A stretch of DNA of 64,000 nt from Chloroflexales bacterium ZM16-3 (GTDB taxonomy: Bacteria; Chloroflexota; Chloroflexia; Chloroflexales; Chloroflexaceae). Of the stretch, positions 26,873-36,010 are shown one piece after another. Positions within the stretch are counted from its first letter, which is position 1. Each line of letters starts with the position of its first letter. The DNA is taken from assembly GCA_004138175.2 (NCBI GenBank), contig RYFE02000002.1, positions 1 to 64,000 of the forward strand, written 5' to 3'. The notes beneath the pieces were generated by a model. It saw only the letters and a program-made list of their open reading frames with translations, was not told the DNA's origin and made no database searches. A program made the position numbers and the translations under genes.

Positions 26873-29644
26873 ATGCCCCTCTCCCCGCAGGACTTCGTCG
26901 CCAAGTGGCGCCAGGTGTCGGTCAAGGAGCGCTCCGGCTACCAGGAGCACTTCCGCGATATCTGCGCCCTGATTGGCCACCCCTCCCCCACCGATGATGA
27001 CCCGACCGGCACGCGCTATGCCTTTGAGGCCGGGGCCGATAAGCAGAGCGGCGGCCAGGGCTGGGCCGATGTCTGGAAGCGCGGCGCCTTTGCCTGGGAG
27101 TATAAGGGCAAGCACGCCAACCTCGACCGGGCCTACCAGCAGCTGCTCCAGTACCGCGAGAGCCTCCAGAACCCGCCCCTGCTGGTCGTCTCCGATATGG
27201 CGACCATCCAGATCCATACCAACTTCACCAATACCGTGAAGCGGGTGGTGACGCTGGGCCTGGACGACCTGCTGGCCCCGGTGGGTGTGCAGGCGCTGCG
27301 CGACCTGTTCACGAACCCGGAGGCGTTTCGCGCCGCGCAGACGGCTGAGCAGGTGACGGAGCAGGCGGCCGGGGAGTTCGCTAAGCTGGCGGCTCTGCTG
27401 CGCCGCTATGGCGAGGAGCCTCAGCGGATTGCGCACTTCCTGACCCGCCTGCTGTTCTGTCTGTTCGCCGAGGATGTCGGGCTGCTGCCCAATGGTCTGT
27501 TTACCCGGCTGATCGCGGCCACCCGCGCCCGCGCCCCGCTGTTTGTTGAGCAGCTCGGCCAGCTCTTTGCGGCGATGCGTACCGGCGGCTTCTTCGCCAT
27601 GGAGGATATTCCGCATGTGAACGGGCGGCTCTTTGATGACGCTGAGGTGCTGCCGCTCGATAGCGAGGGGCTGGATATCCTCCAGCGGGCCAGTGGGTTG
27701 GACTGGTCGAGCATTGAGCCGGCTATCCTGGGTACGCTGTTTGAGCGCTCGCTTGACCCGACGAAGCGGGCGCAGTTGGGCGCGCACTACACCAGCCGGG
27801 CCGACATCCTGCTGATTATTGAGCCGGTGCTGATGGCCCCGCTGCGGCGGCGCTGGGATGCTGTGCAGGCCCAGGCCCGCGAGCTGGCCGCCCGCCGCGA
27901 CGATGCCGAGCCGCGCCAGGCCCAGCGGCTCCAGGCCGACCTCAAGGCGCTGCTGACTGGCTTCGCCGCCGAGATCGCCGCCACGCGGGTGCTCGACCCG
28001 GCCTGCGGCTCGGGCAACTTCCTCTATGTGGCGCTCAAACAGCTGCTTGACCTGGAGAAGCAGGTGATCACGCTGGCCCAGAACCTGGCGGTGGGCGGCT
28101 TCTTCCCCAGCGTGTCGCCGGAGCAGCTGCGCGGCGTGGAGGTGAACGACTATGCCCACGAGCTGGCTCAGATGACGGTCTGGGTGGGCTACATCCAGTG
28201 GCTGCGCGATAACGGCTTTGGCGCGCCCAGCCAGCCCATCCTTAAGCCGCTCGATACGATTACGCACATGGACGCCATCCTGGCCCGCGACGCCTCCGGC
28301 GCGCCCGCCGAGCCGCCCTGGCCTCAGGCTGATGTGATCGTCGGCAACCCGCCCTTCCTTGGCGGCAAGCGGCTGCGCGCCGAGCTTGGCGACGCCTATG
28401 TGGACTCCATCTTCGCGCTCTACGAAGGCCAGGTGCCCCACGAGGCCGACCTGGTGGCCTACTGGTTTGAGCGGGCGCGGGCGCTGATCGAGCGCGGCGA
28501 GGTGAGGCGGGCCGGGCTGCTGGCGACTCAGGCCATCCGGGGTGGGGCCAACCGCAAGCTGCTTGAGCGGATCAAGACCAGCGGCGACATCTTTATGGCA
28601 TGGGCTGACCGCGAGTGGGTGCAGAATGGCGCGGCGGTGCGCGTCTCCATGATCGGCTTCGATGCGGGCAGCGAGACAGTGCGAGAGCTTGATGGCGCGG
28701 CGGTGCAGCACATCAACGCCAACCTGACCAGCGACCTTGACCTGACCAAGGCCCAGCGGCTTTCAGAGAATGCCGGACTGTGCTTTATGGGCGATACCAA
28801 AGGCGGGGCCTTCGACCTGACGCCTGATCAGGCTGTGCCCATGCTAAGCGCACCGCTGAACCCGAACGGACGGCTAAACACCGATGTCGTCAAGCCTTGG
28901 ATTAATGGCTCAGATGTAACGAGTCGGCCACGGGGCATGTTTATCATCGACTTCGGTGTCGATATGTCCGAGGATGAGGCGGCGCTCTATGAACTACCCT
29001 TTGGCCATGTCGAGCGTGAGGTGAAGCCCGAGCGCATGAAAAACAACCGCGCAGCCTACCGCGAGCGCTGGTGGATTCACGTTGAGCCACGACCAGCCCT
29101 TCGGGATGCAATCGCCTCTCAGCATCGCTATATTGTCACCCCGAGAGTAGCAAAGCATCGGCTCTTTGCGTGGGCATCGAAAGACACCTTACCTGATAGT
29201 CGGCTCTATCTGATCGCACGCGACGACGACTACTTCTTCGGCGTGCTGCACTCGCGGGCGCATGAGGTCTGGTCTCTGGCGACATCATCGCGGCACGGGG
29301 TCGGGAACGACCCAACGTACAACAACACAACCTGTTTCGAGACCTTCCCCTTCCCGTGGGCGCCGGGGCGGGAGCCAGCGGAAAACCCCCAGGTCGAGGC
29401 AATCGCAGCGACGGCGCGGCGGCTGGCAGAGCTACGCACAGCGTGGCTGTGCCCCGAGGGCGCAGGCGAGCTAGAATTAAAAAAGCGCACGCTGACCAAC
29501 CTGTACAACCAGCGGCCGACCTGGCTGGCCAACGCGCACGCCAAGCTCGACGCGGCGGTGCTGGCGGCCTACGGCTGGGAGGCCGACCTGTCCGAGGGGG
29601 AGATCCTGGCGCGGCTGCTTGCGCTGAACCTGGCGCGGGGGTGA
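26873..29644 (+). CDS. MmeI-like single-chain type IIL restriction-modification enzyme
   Basis: 923 residues, ATG with GCGGAGCCCCC upstream. The N-terminal nuclease domain has D66-x9-E76-x-K78 (ADVWKRGAFAWEYKGK), the same spacing as the MmeI active site. A helical connector follows. The methyltransferase domain carries motif I (LDPACGSGNFLY, D375) and motif IV NPPF (N492), typical of gamma-class N6-adenine methylation. The C-terminal part holds a target-recognition region (about 640-830) and a helical tail. One polypeptide both methylates one strand of its site and cuts at a fixed distance. It stands alone with no separate R, M or S gene. A TATACT hexamer lies about 35 bp upstream. Confidence 0.9.
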   Translation: MPLSPQDFVAKWRQVSVKERSGYQEHFRDICALIGHPSPTDDDPTGTRYAFEAGADKQSGGQGWADVWKRGAFAWEYKGKHANLDRAYQQLLQYRESLQNPPLLVVSDMATIQIHTNFTNTVKRVVTLGLDDLLAPVGVQALRDLFTNPEAFRAAQTAEQVTEQAAGEFAKLAALLRRYGEEPQRIAHFLTRLLFCLFAEDVGLLPNGLFTRLIAATRARAPLFVEQLGQLFAAMRTGGFFAMEDIPHVNGRLFDDAEVLPLDSEGLDILQRASGLDWSSIEPAILGTLFERSLDPTKRAQLGAHYTSRADILLIIEPVLMAPLRRRWDAVQAQARELAARRDDAEPRQAQRLQADLKALLTGFAAEIAATRVLDPACGSGNFLYVALKQLLDLEKQVITLAQNLAVGGFFPSVSPEQLRGVEVNDYAHELAQMTVWVGYIQWLRDNGFGAPSQPILKPLDTITHMDAILARDASGAPAEPPWPQADVIVGNPPFLGGKRLRAELGDAYVDSIFALYEGQVPHEADLVAYWFERARALIERGEVRRAGLLATQAIRGGANRKLLERIKTSGDIFMAWADREWVQNGAAVRVSMIGFDAGSETVRELDGAAVQHINANLTSDLDLTKAQRLSENAGLCFMGDTKGGAFDLTPDQAVPMLSAPLNPNGRLNTDVVKPWINGSDVTSRPRGMFIIDFGVDMSEDEAALYELPFGHVEREVKPERMKNNRAAYRERWWIHVEPRPALRDAIASQHRYIVTPRVAKHRLFAWASKDTLPDSRLYLIARDDDYFFGVLHSRAHEVWSLATSSRHGVGNDPTYNNTTCFETFPFPWAPGREPAENPQVEAIAATARRLAELRTAWLCPEGAGELELKKRTLTNLYNQRPTWLANAHAKLDAAVLAAYGWEADLSEGEILARLLALNLARG

Positions 29645-29648
29645 GGTG

Positions 29649-31928
29649 TCATCTCACATAGCTACACTGGATGCCCCAGGCCCAGCTGCCCAGGCGGCCC
29701 ACCTCGATGCCCTGCGTCAGCGGGCTGCGCTCCAGGCGACCGTTCTGGAAGTACTGCGCCGGCATCACCGTCCCGTTAACATTCTCCTCGATCTTGCCCG
29801 AGATTGCCGCGCCCAGCCGCCAGCGCCCGCCGAGCACATCGTAGTAGTGGCGGAACAGCGGGTCCACGGCGTAGCCCGTCTCGGGGAAGAAGTAGCCACG
29901 GTCGTGGCTGACGCCTTGCTGGGCGGGGAAGCTGCGCCCGGCCGTGAAGCTGCTGCCGATATCGACAAAGCGTACCAGCCGTTGCATCTGCTGGTCGGGC
30001 GGCAGCGCGGCGAAGTCTGGGGATTTGCGGGCCTCGGGGTAGAGCTCTACCAGCGCGCCCTCGAAGTACTGGACCAGGCGCTGGTCGTCGGCGCGCTCGA
30101 AGACCTCGCTGATCGGCAGGCCCAGGTTGAAGCGCCCGCCGAGCGCGTCCCAGAGCATGCGGGACTCAAGCTTCACGTAGTGGCCGCTCTCGGCGATCAG
30201 CAGGGGGGCGCGGGGGCCACCGGGCGGGCCGGGCGGGCCGCCGCTTAGGGGCAGGTCGGTCTTCCACTGGCTAGGCAGGGGCGGGGCGGCGTAGGCGCGC
30301 AGCCGCTGGGCCGCCGGCTTCAGGCTGCCGTCGGGGCGGAACAGGCCATAGTGCTCCTCGCGGGTCTCCCAGCGCATCGTCGGCCCGGCGTCGAAGTCAC
30401 GCAGGGTCCAGGCGATCACCCCGGCCACCCGGCCCTGGGCGGCGGCCAGGGTGGTCTGGTACATCGTGTCCTGCTCCTGCTCGCTGTAGGCGCGCACGGC
30501 GCATGCCGGGCCGGTCGGCCAGCCAAACTCGCCGAGCAGGATAGGCTTGCCGGTGTGGCTGCGCAGCTCGTCGAGCTGGCGGGCGGCGTCGGCGGCATTG
30601 TAGATGTGGACGCTTATTACATCGCTGTAGTCCACCGGCCTGCGCCCATCTGGCCCGACCACCCACAGGTTGTTGTACTGGCCCATGCCCACGGTGACGA
30701 GCTGGTTTGGGGCGACGGCGTGGATGGCGTCGGCCATACGGCCGAGCCAGCTGAGCACCTGGTCGCGATTGCCCTCTTTGTCCCAGAGCGTGTAGTGGTC
30801 CGGCTCGTTGTGGATGTCCCAGGCGATGATCCGGTCATCGCCGATGAAGTTGCCGAGCAGGGTGTTGATGTAGGCGATGTTCGCCTGCTCGGCGCGGGTG
30901 CCCGGCACGGGGAAGGTCTCGTAGAAGTCGAAGAGGCTGACGATCAGGCGCATATCGAGGTCGCCAGCGATCTGGGCCAGCTCGCGCAGGTGGGTGATCA
31001 CCGCCCCGCTGGCCACCCCGTCGCCGTCGGCGTTAGACGAGAGCCCGTAGGGCAGCAGGATACGCACGGCGTTGAGGCCGAGCTGGTCGCGGCCGAGCCG
31101 CAGCTCGCGGGCCATCTGCGGGGCGTCCCAGGAGCGCCACATCTCCTCCCAGGGACGGCCCTGCGGGTAGTAGTTGACGCCCTTGATGGTTACGGGCTGT
31201 CCGAGGCGGGTGAGCTGGTCGCCCTGGGCCAGGATGAACCCGCCGGGCTGGAGCGCCGGCCCGGCCGGTGCCCCCCCGACTCCCGACTCCTGACCCCCGA
31301 CTCCCGACTCCTGACCCCCGACCCCCGACTCTGTCCCCAGCAGGCCGAAGAGCACGCCCTGGGCGCCGTGGTCCTCGAACCTGGCCCGCTCGAACCACTG
31401 GACGGTATAGCTATTGCCATCGGAGAGCCGCTCCTGGCGCGGGGCGGTCAGCGGCAGGCCGAAGAGGGCCAGGCTCTCGGCGGGGCTGACCCCCGGCTGG
31501 CCGAGGTTCAGCCCGTAGCGCCCGTAGGCGGCCAGGAAGGCCCCGCAGACGTTGAGCTTTGTCTGCTCGAAGAAGCGGCAGCCGGGCTGTGGGGCCTCAG
31601 CGGTGGTCGGCGGCTCGCCCCGCGCCGCCAGGGCGTCGGCGCCGAGGCGGCCGAGCAGCACGTCGTAGGGCGGGGCATTCTCGGGGTGCAGCTCCAGGCG
31701 GGCGCGCTCAAACACCTGTGACACGACCGGCCCCTGGCTGGCCGGGCCGAGCGGGTAGCCGAAGACCGGCAAGCCGCCCTGGGCCTCCCAGAAGCTACGG
31801 ATGCCGCCGTCGATACAGCTAGAGATGGCGGGCGCGGCCTCGGGGAAGCAGCGCGGCGCGGCCGAGGCCGGCGCGGGGATGGCGAGAACAGCGGCGATGA
31901 GCAGGGCGAGGACAAGGATTCTGGGCAT
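29649..31928 (-). CDS. Secreted GH5-like endoglucanase with flanking LGFP-like repeats
   Basis: 759 residues from ATG at 31928. Upstream there is no ribosome site, only GTTGAGA heptamers and a MITE, so the true start is uncertain. A signal peptide spans residues 2-24. Residues about 45-200 carry repeats of the type GLPVFGYPLG ... QVFERARLELHP; more of them occur at about 555-740. Between lies a TIM-barrel glycosidase with the acid/base Glu in WDIHNEPDHY and the nucleophile Glu in ILLGEFGWPTG, as in GH5 cellulases. A 7-residue repeat (SGVGGQE) at about 205-225 is encoded by GACTCCC heptamers. It should hydrolyse beta-1,4-glucan outside the cell. Confidence 0.82.
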   Translation of the reverse strand: MPRILVLALLIAAVLAIPAPASAAPRCFPEAAPAISSCIDGGIRSFWEAQGGLPVFGYPLGPASQGPVVSQVFERARLELHPENAPPYDVLLGRLGADALAARGEPPTTAEAPQPGCRFFEQTKLNVCGAFLAAYGRYGLNLGQPGVSPAESLALFGLPLTAPRQERLSDGNSYTVQWFERARFEDHGAQGVLFGLLGTESGVGGQESGVGGQESGVGGAPAGPALQPGGFILAQGDQLTRLGQPVTIKGVNYYPQGRPWEEMWRSWDAPQMARELRLGRDQLGLNAVRILLPYGLSSNADGDGVASGAVITHLRELAQIAGDLDMRLIVSLFDFYETFPVPGTRAEQANIAYINTLLGNFIGDDRIIAWDIHNEPDHYTLWDKEGNRDQVLSWLGRMADAIHAVAPNQLVTVGMGQYNNLWVVGPDGRRPVDYSDVISVHIYNAADAARQLDELRSHTGKPILLGEFGWPTGPACAVRAYSEQEQDTMYQTTLAAAQGRVAGVIAWTLRDFDAGPTMRWETREEHYGLFRPDGSLKPAAQRLRAYAAPPLPSQWKTDLPLSGGPPGPPGGPRAPLLIAESGHYVKLESRMLWDALGGRFNLGLPISEVFERADDQRLVQYFEGALVELYPEARKSPDFAALPPDQQMQRLVRFVDIGSSFTAGRSFPAQQGVSHDRGYFFPETGYAVDPLFRHYYDVLGGRWRLGAAISGKIEENVNGTVMPAQYFQNGRLERSPLTQGIEVGRLGSWAWGIQCSYVR
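31266..31333. repeat. GACTCCC heptamer tandem inside the GH5 gene
   Basis: About nine heptamers alternating GACTCCC, GACTCCT and GACCCCC. As 21 bases are three heptamers and seven codons, they are translated as a repeating seven-residue unit. Confidence 0.85.
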
Positions 31929-31932
31929 GGGG

Positions 31933-31953
31933 AATTGAGAGTTGAGAGTTGAG
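31933..31953. repeat. GTTGAGA heptamers at the GH5 start
   Basis: Two to three GTTGAGA units lie directly before the start codon, where the ribosome-binding site would be expected. Confidence 0.7.
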
Positions 31954-31981
31954 AATGGCCGATCGGGCAGTGTCATCCTAC

Positions 31982-32096
31982 GCAGTACCGCAAAAGGAAC
32001 GCTGTGGTATTTACTTGTCATTCTGAGCGAAGCGAAGAATCCCGGCCGGGACCCTTCGCTTCGCTCAGGGTGACAGCGTTCCTTTTGCTCTACTGC
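31982..32096. mobile_element. MITE copy 3 (115 bp, diverged) with 8-bp target duplication
   Basis: Ends GCAGTACCGCAAAAGGAACG and its near complement. It is flanked by CATCCTAC on both sides, a perfect 8-bp duplication. The ends differ from those of the other copies, so it is a subfamily. It lies between the GH5 gene and the upstream lipoprotein gene. Confidence 0.92.
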
Positions 32097-32151
32097 CATC
32101 CTACCCTGCGTCAAGAGGCGGCGCAAGGGATGTTTTGGGGCGATGATTGTG

Positions 32152-33867
32152 TTAGTACGCGACAAACACCGAGTCAACGATCTCTCTAAGCTCATCGATG
32201 CGCGTGTTGAACTCGGTTAGATCGGTGCTCAGGGTGACGATCCACACATCCTCGTGCGAGGGGTAGATCAGCATCCACTGGTACACGCTCCGGTCGCCGA
32301 TCGCGAGTTCGGTTTCTATGGAGCCGACCTGGGTGTCGTAGGGCGTGATCGTGCCGCGGCTACGAATCTTCACTGTGGCTGGAAGGGCGGACAGGTTCTG
32401 GTCGATATACTGGTCGAGCGTCCCGCTGAGTGGTTGTGGGTCGCGGATGACCACAATGTTGGTCACAAAGTTGTTTGCTCCGAGGGTGCGGTCGTACAGA
32501 AACATGGCCAAGCCGTCGCCTATCGCCTTTAGCTGCTCGGCCGAGTCGGCGAATGGCCCGCCCAGGGCACGCATCTCGGCCACCATCTGGGCCTTTTCGG
32601 TGGCGATTATGCCGCCGCCGTAGCTCAGCGGTACAGTAATCTGGAAGCGACCGCTGCGAAACTCTTGCGCTGATGGTGTCACTAGCGGTGCCGCCGGCGG
32701 AGTTGGCGGGACGATCGCCCCGGCACGCTCGGCTGTGGGGTACGGCACTGGCGGCAGGCCCTGGGCGAGCGTGCTGAGCCCGTTATCTACTGGGATTGCG
32801 GCCTGATCTTGATCGAGCGTGACCAACGTCGCGCTGATCCAGCCCGCCCGGCCGCGCGGCGTCACCACCAGATACCAGCCGTTGTCGGCGGTGCGTGCGT
32901 AGAGCAGCAGCTGCTCGCCGGCATGGGCCTGGTCGCGCGGCTCGCCGCTCACCGGCGTCGCCCGCACATTCCCGCCGTGCCACACCGCTATCGTGCTGGC
33001 CTCGTGCAGGTAGGGCGGCGTGAAGCTCTGCGCGGGCGGGGTGATCCGGGCCTGCCCATAGTTGGCAAAGACCAGGTTGATCTGAATATCGGGCCTGACG
33101 CCCGAGATGTCGCTGGGCTGCCGGGAGCTCGCGATCACCATCTGGTAGACATAACCGTCGCAGAGCGAGAACTGGATGGCGGCGCTGCCGGGCGTGGGGT
33201 CGGCCAGGGGTATGCCGAGGGCATGTAGGGCTGCGAGCGCAGCCGCCGTCTCGGCGCGGTAGACATCGCAGGGTTCGCCGTCGCCGCCCTCTTGCCCGTT
33301 GGCGATAAACGCCTCCAGATCGATTGCGTCAGTCATCCGGCGTAGTAGCTCCGCGCCGTCGGGCGGCACAATCGTGAAGCCCTCGGGCGGGTCGTCGCCC
33401 AGGCTATACCAGACCTGGTCGGCTGCGCCGGGGAGCGGGAGCGGCCCGTGGGCGTAGATAACCCCATCGGCGTGGATCAGCTCGATCGGCGTCATCCATT
33501 TCCATGTGACGCCGGGGATGTGCAGCAGGTCGCCATCTCCGATCAGGTGGATCTTCGCGCCGTCGTGTACCAAGATATACTCAAAGGGCTGCGCGTCGAG
33601 GAGGTGGCCGTTGGCGCCGGGTAGCTTGCGTACGAAGGGCTGGAGTGAAAAGCGCATCCGGTAACTGTCGAGCGCCTCTGTTGCGGCGATCGCCCTCGAC
33701 AGGATCGTGGCGGGATCGGGTGTGGCGGTGGGGGTAGGAGGGGGCATTGTCGCTGTGGGCGCTTCTGTGGCGGTCGGTTCCGGCGGGCCGCTTTGTACGA
33801 CGCCCCCGCAGGCGGTGAGCAGCACACTGATCATCCCGAGGATAACGACGCGGCTGATAATATGCAT
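32152..33867 (-). CDS. Large lipoprotein with SH3-like domain
   Basis: 571 residues. Signal peptide with lipobox LLTAC (Cys at residue 20) and a Pro/Thr-rich linker (EPTATEAPTATMPPPTPTAT). An LppX/LolA-like region spans about 55-270 (ILSRAIAATEALDSYRMRFS, start of a beta-rich fold with paired Cys). A bacterial SH3 domain spans about 290-355 (STIAVWHGGNVRATPVSGE ... GWYLVVTPRGRAGWI). A C-terminal domain of about 170 residues (FQITVPLSYGGGIIATEKAQ) resembles a PsbP-like fold, tentatively. It is lipid-anchored on the cell surface. It may be in the same direction as, and upstream of, the GH5 gene, but a MITE separates them. The function is unknown. Confidence 0.75.
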   Translation of the reverse strand: MHIISRVVILGMISVLLTACGGVVQSGPPEPTATEAPTATMPPPTPTATPDPATILSRAIAATEALDSYRMRFSLQPFVRKLPGANGHLLDAQPFEYILVHDGAKIHLIGDGDLLHIPGVTWKWMTPIELIHADGVIYAHGPLPLPGAADQVWYSLGDDPPEGFTIVPPDGAELLRRMTDAIDLEAFIANGQEGGDGEPCDVYRAETAAALAALHALGIPLADPTPGSAAIQFSLCDGYVYQMVIASSRQPSDISGVRPDIQINLVFANYGQARITPPAQSFTPPYLHEASTIAVWHGGNVRATPVSGEPRDQAHAGEQLLLYARTADNGWYLVVTPRGRAGWISATLVTLDQDQAAIPVDNGLSTLAQGLPPVPYPTAERAGAIVPPTPPAAPLVTPSAQEFRSGRFQITVPLSYGGGIIATEKAQMVAEMRALGGPFADSAEQLKAIGDGLAMFLYDRTLGANNFVTNIVVIRDPQPLSGTLDQYIDQNLSALPATVKIRSRGTITPYDTQVGSIETELAIGDRSVYQWMLIYPSHEDVWIVTLSTDLTEFNTRIDELREIVDSVFVAY

Positions 33868-34044
33868 GGGTGTTCCGGCGATTCAGATCCGGTTTGTGCC
33901 TTGTAACTACTATACCAGATGCGGGCTATTCGCATAAACTCGCCCTTCAGCCATGCATAATAGGCAATGGAGCAATAGATACCCCAGGGCTGTTGCAACG
34001 TCGCTGCCCCCCCTCCCCAACCTCTCTCAAATGTAGGGTTTTTG

Positions 34045-34158
34045 GCAATACCGCAGAAGTCACGCTGTGAAGCGTCCTGTCATTCTGAGCGAAGCGAAGA
34101 ATCCCGACCGGGACCCTTCGCTTTGCTCAGGGTGACAGCGTTACTTCTGCTCTACTGC
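34045..34158. mobile_element. MITE copy 4 (114 bp) with 8-bp target duplication
   Basis: Begins GCAATACCGCAGAAGTCACG and ends ACTTCTGCTCTACTGC. GGTTTTTG flanks it on both sides, a perfect 8-bp duplication. Confidence 0.95.
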
Positions 34159-34178
34159 GGTTTTTGAATTGCTGGGAG

Positions 34179-34292
34179 GCAATACCGCAGAAGTCACGCT
34201 GTGAGGCGTTCTGTCATTCTGAGCGAAGCGAAGAATCCCGGCCGGGACCCTTCGCTTCGCTCAGGGTGACAGCGTTACTTATGCTCTATTGC
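34179..34292. mobile_element. MITE copy 5 (114 bp) with 8-bp target duplication
   Basis: Begins GCAATACCGCAGAAGTCACG and ends CTTATGCTCTATTGC. GCTGGGAG flanks it on both sides. It lies 20 bp from copy 4 in the same orientation, yet has its own duplication, so the two inserted independently. Confidence 0.95.
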
Positions 34293-34321
34293 GCTGGGAG
34301 CTTTTTCGGTATCAGGTTGTA

Positions 34322-34351
34322 TTGACACCGCCCATGCGCTCAGGGTATCCT
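34322..34351 (+). promoter_or_regulatory. Promoter of the Hsp70-like gene
   Basis: TTGACA (34322), an 18-base spacer, then TATCCT (34346). The predicted 5' leader of about 140 bases contains AATCTGC and CAGTGCCT tandem repeats. Confidence 0.55.
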
Positions 34352-34376
34352 ACCGTGAAGCAGATCGCGCCAGCTG

Positions 34377-34483
34377 GCAATCTGCAATCTGCAATCAGTT
34401 AGCGCCGGGGTACACAGCCCACCGGCATTTTTGCGTTATGTATTATCAGTGCCTCAGTGCCTCAGTGCCTCAGTGCCTCAGTG
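34377..34483 (+). repeat. Tandem short repeats in the hsp70-like leader
   Basis: Three AATCTGC heptamers at 34377-34396 and five CAGTGCCT octamers at 34447-34483. The second block ends a few bases before the ribosome site AAGGAGG. Confidence 0.8.
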
Positions 34484-34499
34484 TTCTAAGGAGGAGATG

Positions 34500-35837
34500 A
34501 TGCGGGTAGGGCTCGACTTCGGCACCACCAACTCTAGCGCGGCTGCCTACGACGGCGAGCGGCTGACCCTGCTGCCGCTGGACCCGGTCAACAGCAGCGC
34601 GAGCATCCTGCGCTCGACCCTGTTCATAACCCGCGAGGGCGCGGCGTACATCGGCCGCGAGGCGATCAACCGCTTCACCCAGGGCAATGTCGGCCGCGAG
34701 GTTGAGTACGAGTGGAAGTATCTCGGCGACGCCGAGGTGACATTCGCTGAGCTGGGCACGCAGCAGCAGGCGCTCTATGTGAAGGTTGAGTCTAACGCGC
34801 CTGGGCGGCTCTTCCAGTCGCTCAAGACTGGCCTGCGCGACCGGTCCTTCAGCCACACAAGTGTCTTCGGCACCTCCTACGCCCTAGAGGAGCTGATCGC
34901 GATCGTGCTGCGCCTGGTCTACGAGCGGATCGAGGCCAGCCTCGGCCAGAAGGTGACGGGCATGGTGATCGGTCGCCCGGTTCACTACGCGGCCAGCCCC
35001 GAGGCCGACGCCCTGGCCTTCCAGCGCATGCAGGCTGCCTGCAAGCTGGCCGAGCTGCCTCATGTGACCTTCCTTGAGGAGCCGACCGGCGCGGCGCTCT
35101 CGTACGCCCGCGAGGTGCGCCGTGAGCAGCACGTCCTGGTCTTTGACTTTGGCGGCGGCACACTTGACGTAACGATCATGCGGCTAGATGGCAAGGGCGG
35201 TCGGCAGTTTATCGCCACCGACGGCGTGCCGGTGGGCGGCGACCTGCTCGACCAGCGGCTGGTGATGGGCCGCCTGCTGCCGCACTTCGGCGAGGGGGCC
35301 ACCCTTGGCGCGCGCCGCCTGCCCTTCCCGACCCATGTGCTTGAGCACCTGAGCGAGTGGCAGACGATCAGCGACATGACCCAGCCCAAGTACCTGGAGA
35401 TCATCGACGAGGCGGTCGCCATCGGCGACCGCAAGCGCGAGCTGAAGGCGCTGCGCTCGCTGGTGCGCCAGAATTACGGCCTGCCGATGTACGAGGAGGT
35501 CGAGCGGGTCAAGGTGCTGCTCTCCGAGGCCGATCATGCCGTGCTGGGCATGCATATGGGCGAGATCGACTTTGATGAGACCGTGCCGCGCTGGGATTTC
35601 GAGCGCCTGATCGGCCCAGACGTGCGCGCGGTGGATGCCTGCATCGACCGCGCCCTGGCGGCGGGCGGCCTGAAGCCAAAGGACATCGACGTGGTGCTGC
35701 GCACCGGCGGCTCCTCGCGCATCCCGCGATTCGTCAGGATGCTCGCCGAGAAGTTCGGCCCCGACAAGCTCCAGGAGATGGACGTCTTCACCGGCGTGGC
35801 CTCGGGCATGGCTGTGGCGGCGTACGAGCGGGGGTGA
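34500..35837 (+). CDS. Hsp70-like actin-fold ATPase (YegD-like)
   Basis: 445 residues from the second ATG (34500), which has AAGGAGG at five bases; the adjacent ATG at 34497 is too close. Nucleotide-binding motifs are clear: phosphate-1 GLDFGTTNSSAA at the N-terminus, phosphate-2 VLVFDFGGGTLDVT (about 220) and the adenosine motif VVLRTGGSSRIPRFV (about 400). The C-terminal substrate-binding domain of DnaK is absent, as in YegD and other short Hsp70 relatives. It probably acts in the cytoplasm as a nucleotide-dependent scaffold or chaperone. No DnaJ or GrpE gene is adjacent. Its stop overlaps the start of a possible 58-residue gene. Confidence 0.9.
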   Translation: MRVGLDFGTTNSSAAAYDGERLTLLPLDPVNSSASILRSTLFITREGAAYIGREAINRFTQGNVGREVEYEWKYLGDAEVTFAELGTQQQALYVKVESNAPGRLFQSLKTGLRDRSFSHTSVFGTSYALEELIAIVLRLVYERIEASLGQKVTGMVIGRPVHYAASPEADALAFQRMQAACKLAELPHVTFLEEPTGAALSYAREVRREQHVLVFDFGGGTLDVTIMRLDGKGGRQFIATDGVPVGGDLLDQRLVMGRLLPHFGEGATLGARRLPFPTHVLEHLSEWQTISDMTQPKYLEIIDEAVAIGDRKRELKALRSLVRQNYGLPMYEEVERVKVLLSEADHAVLGMHMGEIDFDETVPRWDFERLIGPDVRAVDACIDRALAAGGLKPKDIDVVLRTGGSSRIPRFVRMLAEKFGPDKLQEMDVFTGVASGMAVAAYERG

Positions 35838-36010
35838 GCCGTCGCATCGCGCTTGCCTTATGGGATACGCCGGTGATCACCGCCGAGCTGAATCTGCTCA
35901 CAGCCCTGCTGCCGACATGGCGGCAGGGCCTCGCTCAGATCAACGGCCTGGCCGAGGCTCCGGCGGCGCTCGCCGAGCGCATTTGGGCGCTGCTCCGGTG
36001 CCTCGCCTAG
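35834..36010 (+). CDS. Possible small protein translationally coupled to the Hsp70-like gene
   Basis: 58 residues. The GTG at 35834 overlaps the TGA of the Hsp70-like gene (GTGA), which suggests coupled translation. The sequence looks coding: balanced composition, amphipathic helices (LNLLTALLPTWRQGLAQING, LAERIWALLRCLA) and over 80 percent G or C at third positions. It overlaps, on the other strand, the last 150 bases of the DUF2269-like gene, whose extension there looks less protein-like. I recognise no family. It could be a partner peptide of the ATPase. Confidence 0.45.
   Translation: MSRRIALALWDTPVITAELNLLTALLPTWRQGLAQINGLAEAPAALAERIWALLRCLA

Larger units (their letters stand above)
33868..34321. 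other. Repeat-filled intergenic region
   Basis: About 450 bp without a gene. It holds two MITE copies (34045 and 34179) only 20 bp apart and a CT-rich CCCCCTCCCC stretch at about 34008. The lipoprotein promoter should lie near 33900, where TATACCAGATG and AT-rich sequence occur, but no clear consensus is visible. Confidence 0.6.

Noticed and set aside
26336-28711. 791-residue frame on the minus strand opposite the restriction-modification gene
   Set aside because: Antisense shadow of a strongly coding gene; composition rich in Arg, His and Gln with no domain.
31978-32195. N-terminal extension of the cellulase with the CHPERSEGS peptide
   Set aside because: It is translation of the MITE; the signal peptide begins at 31928.
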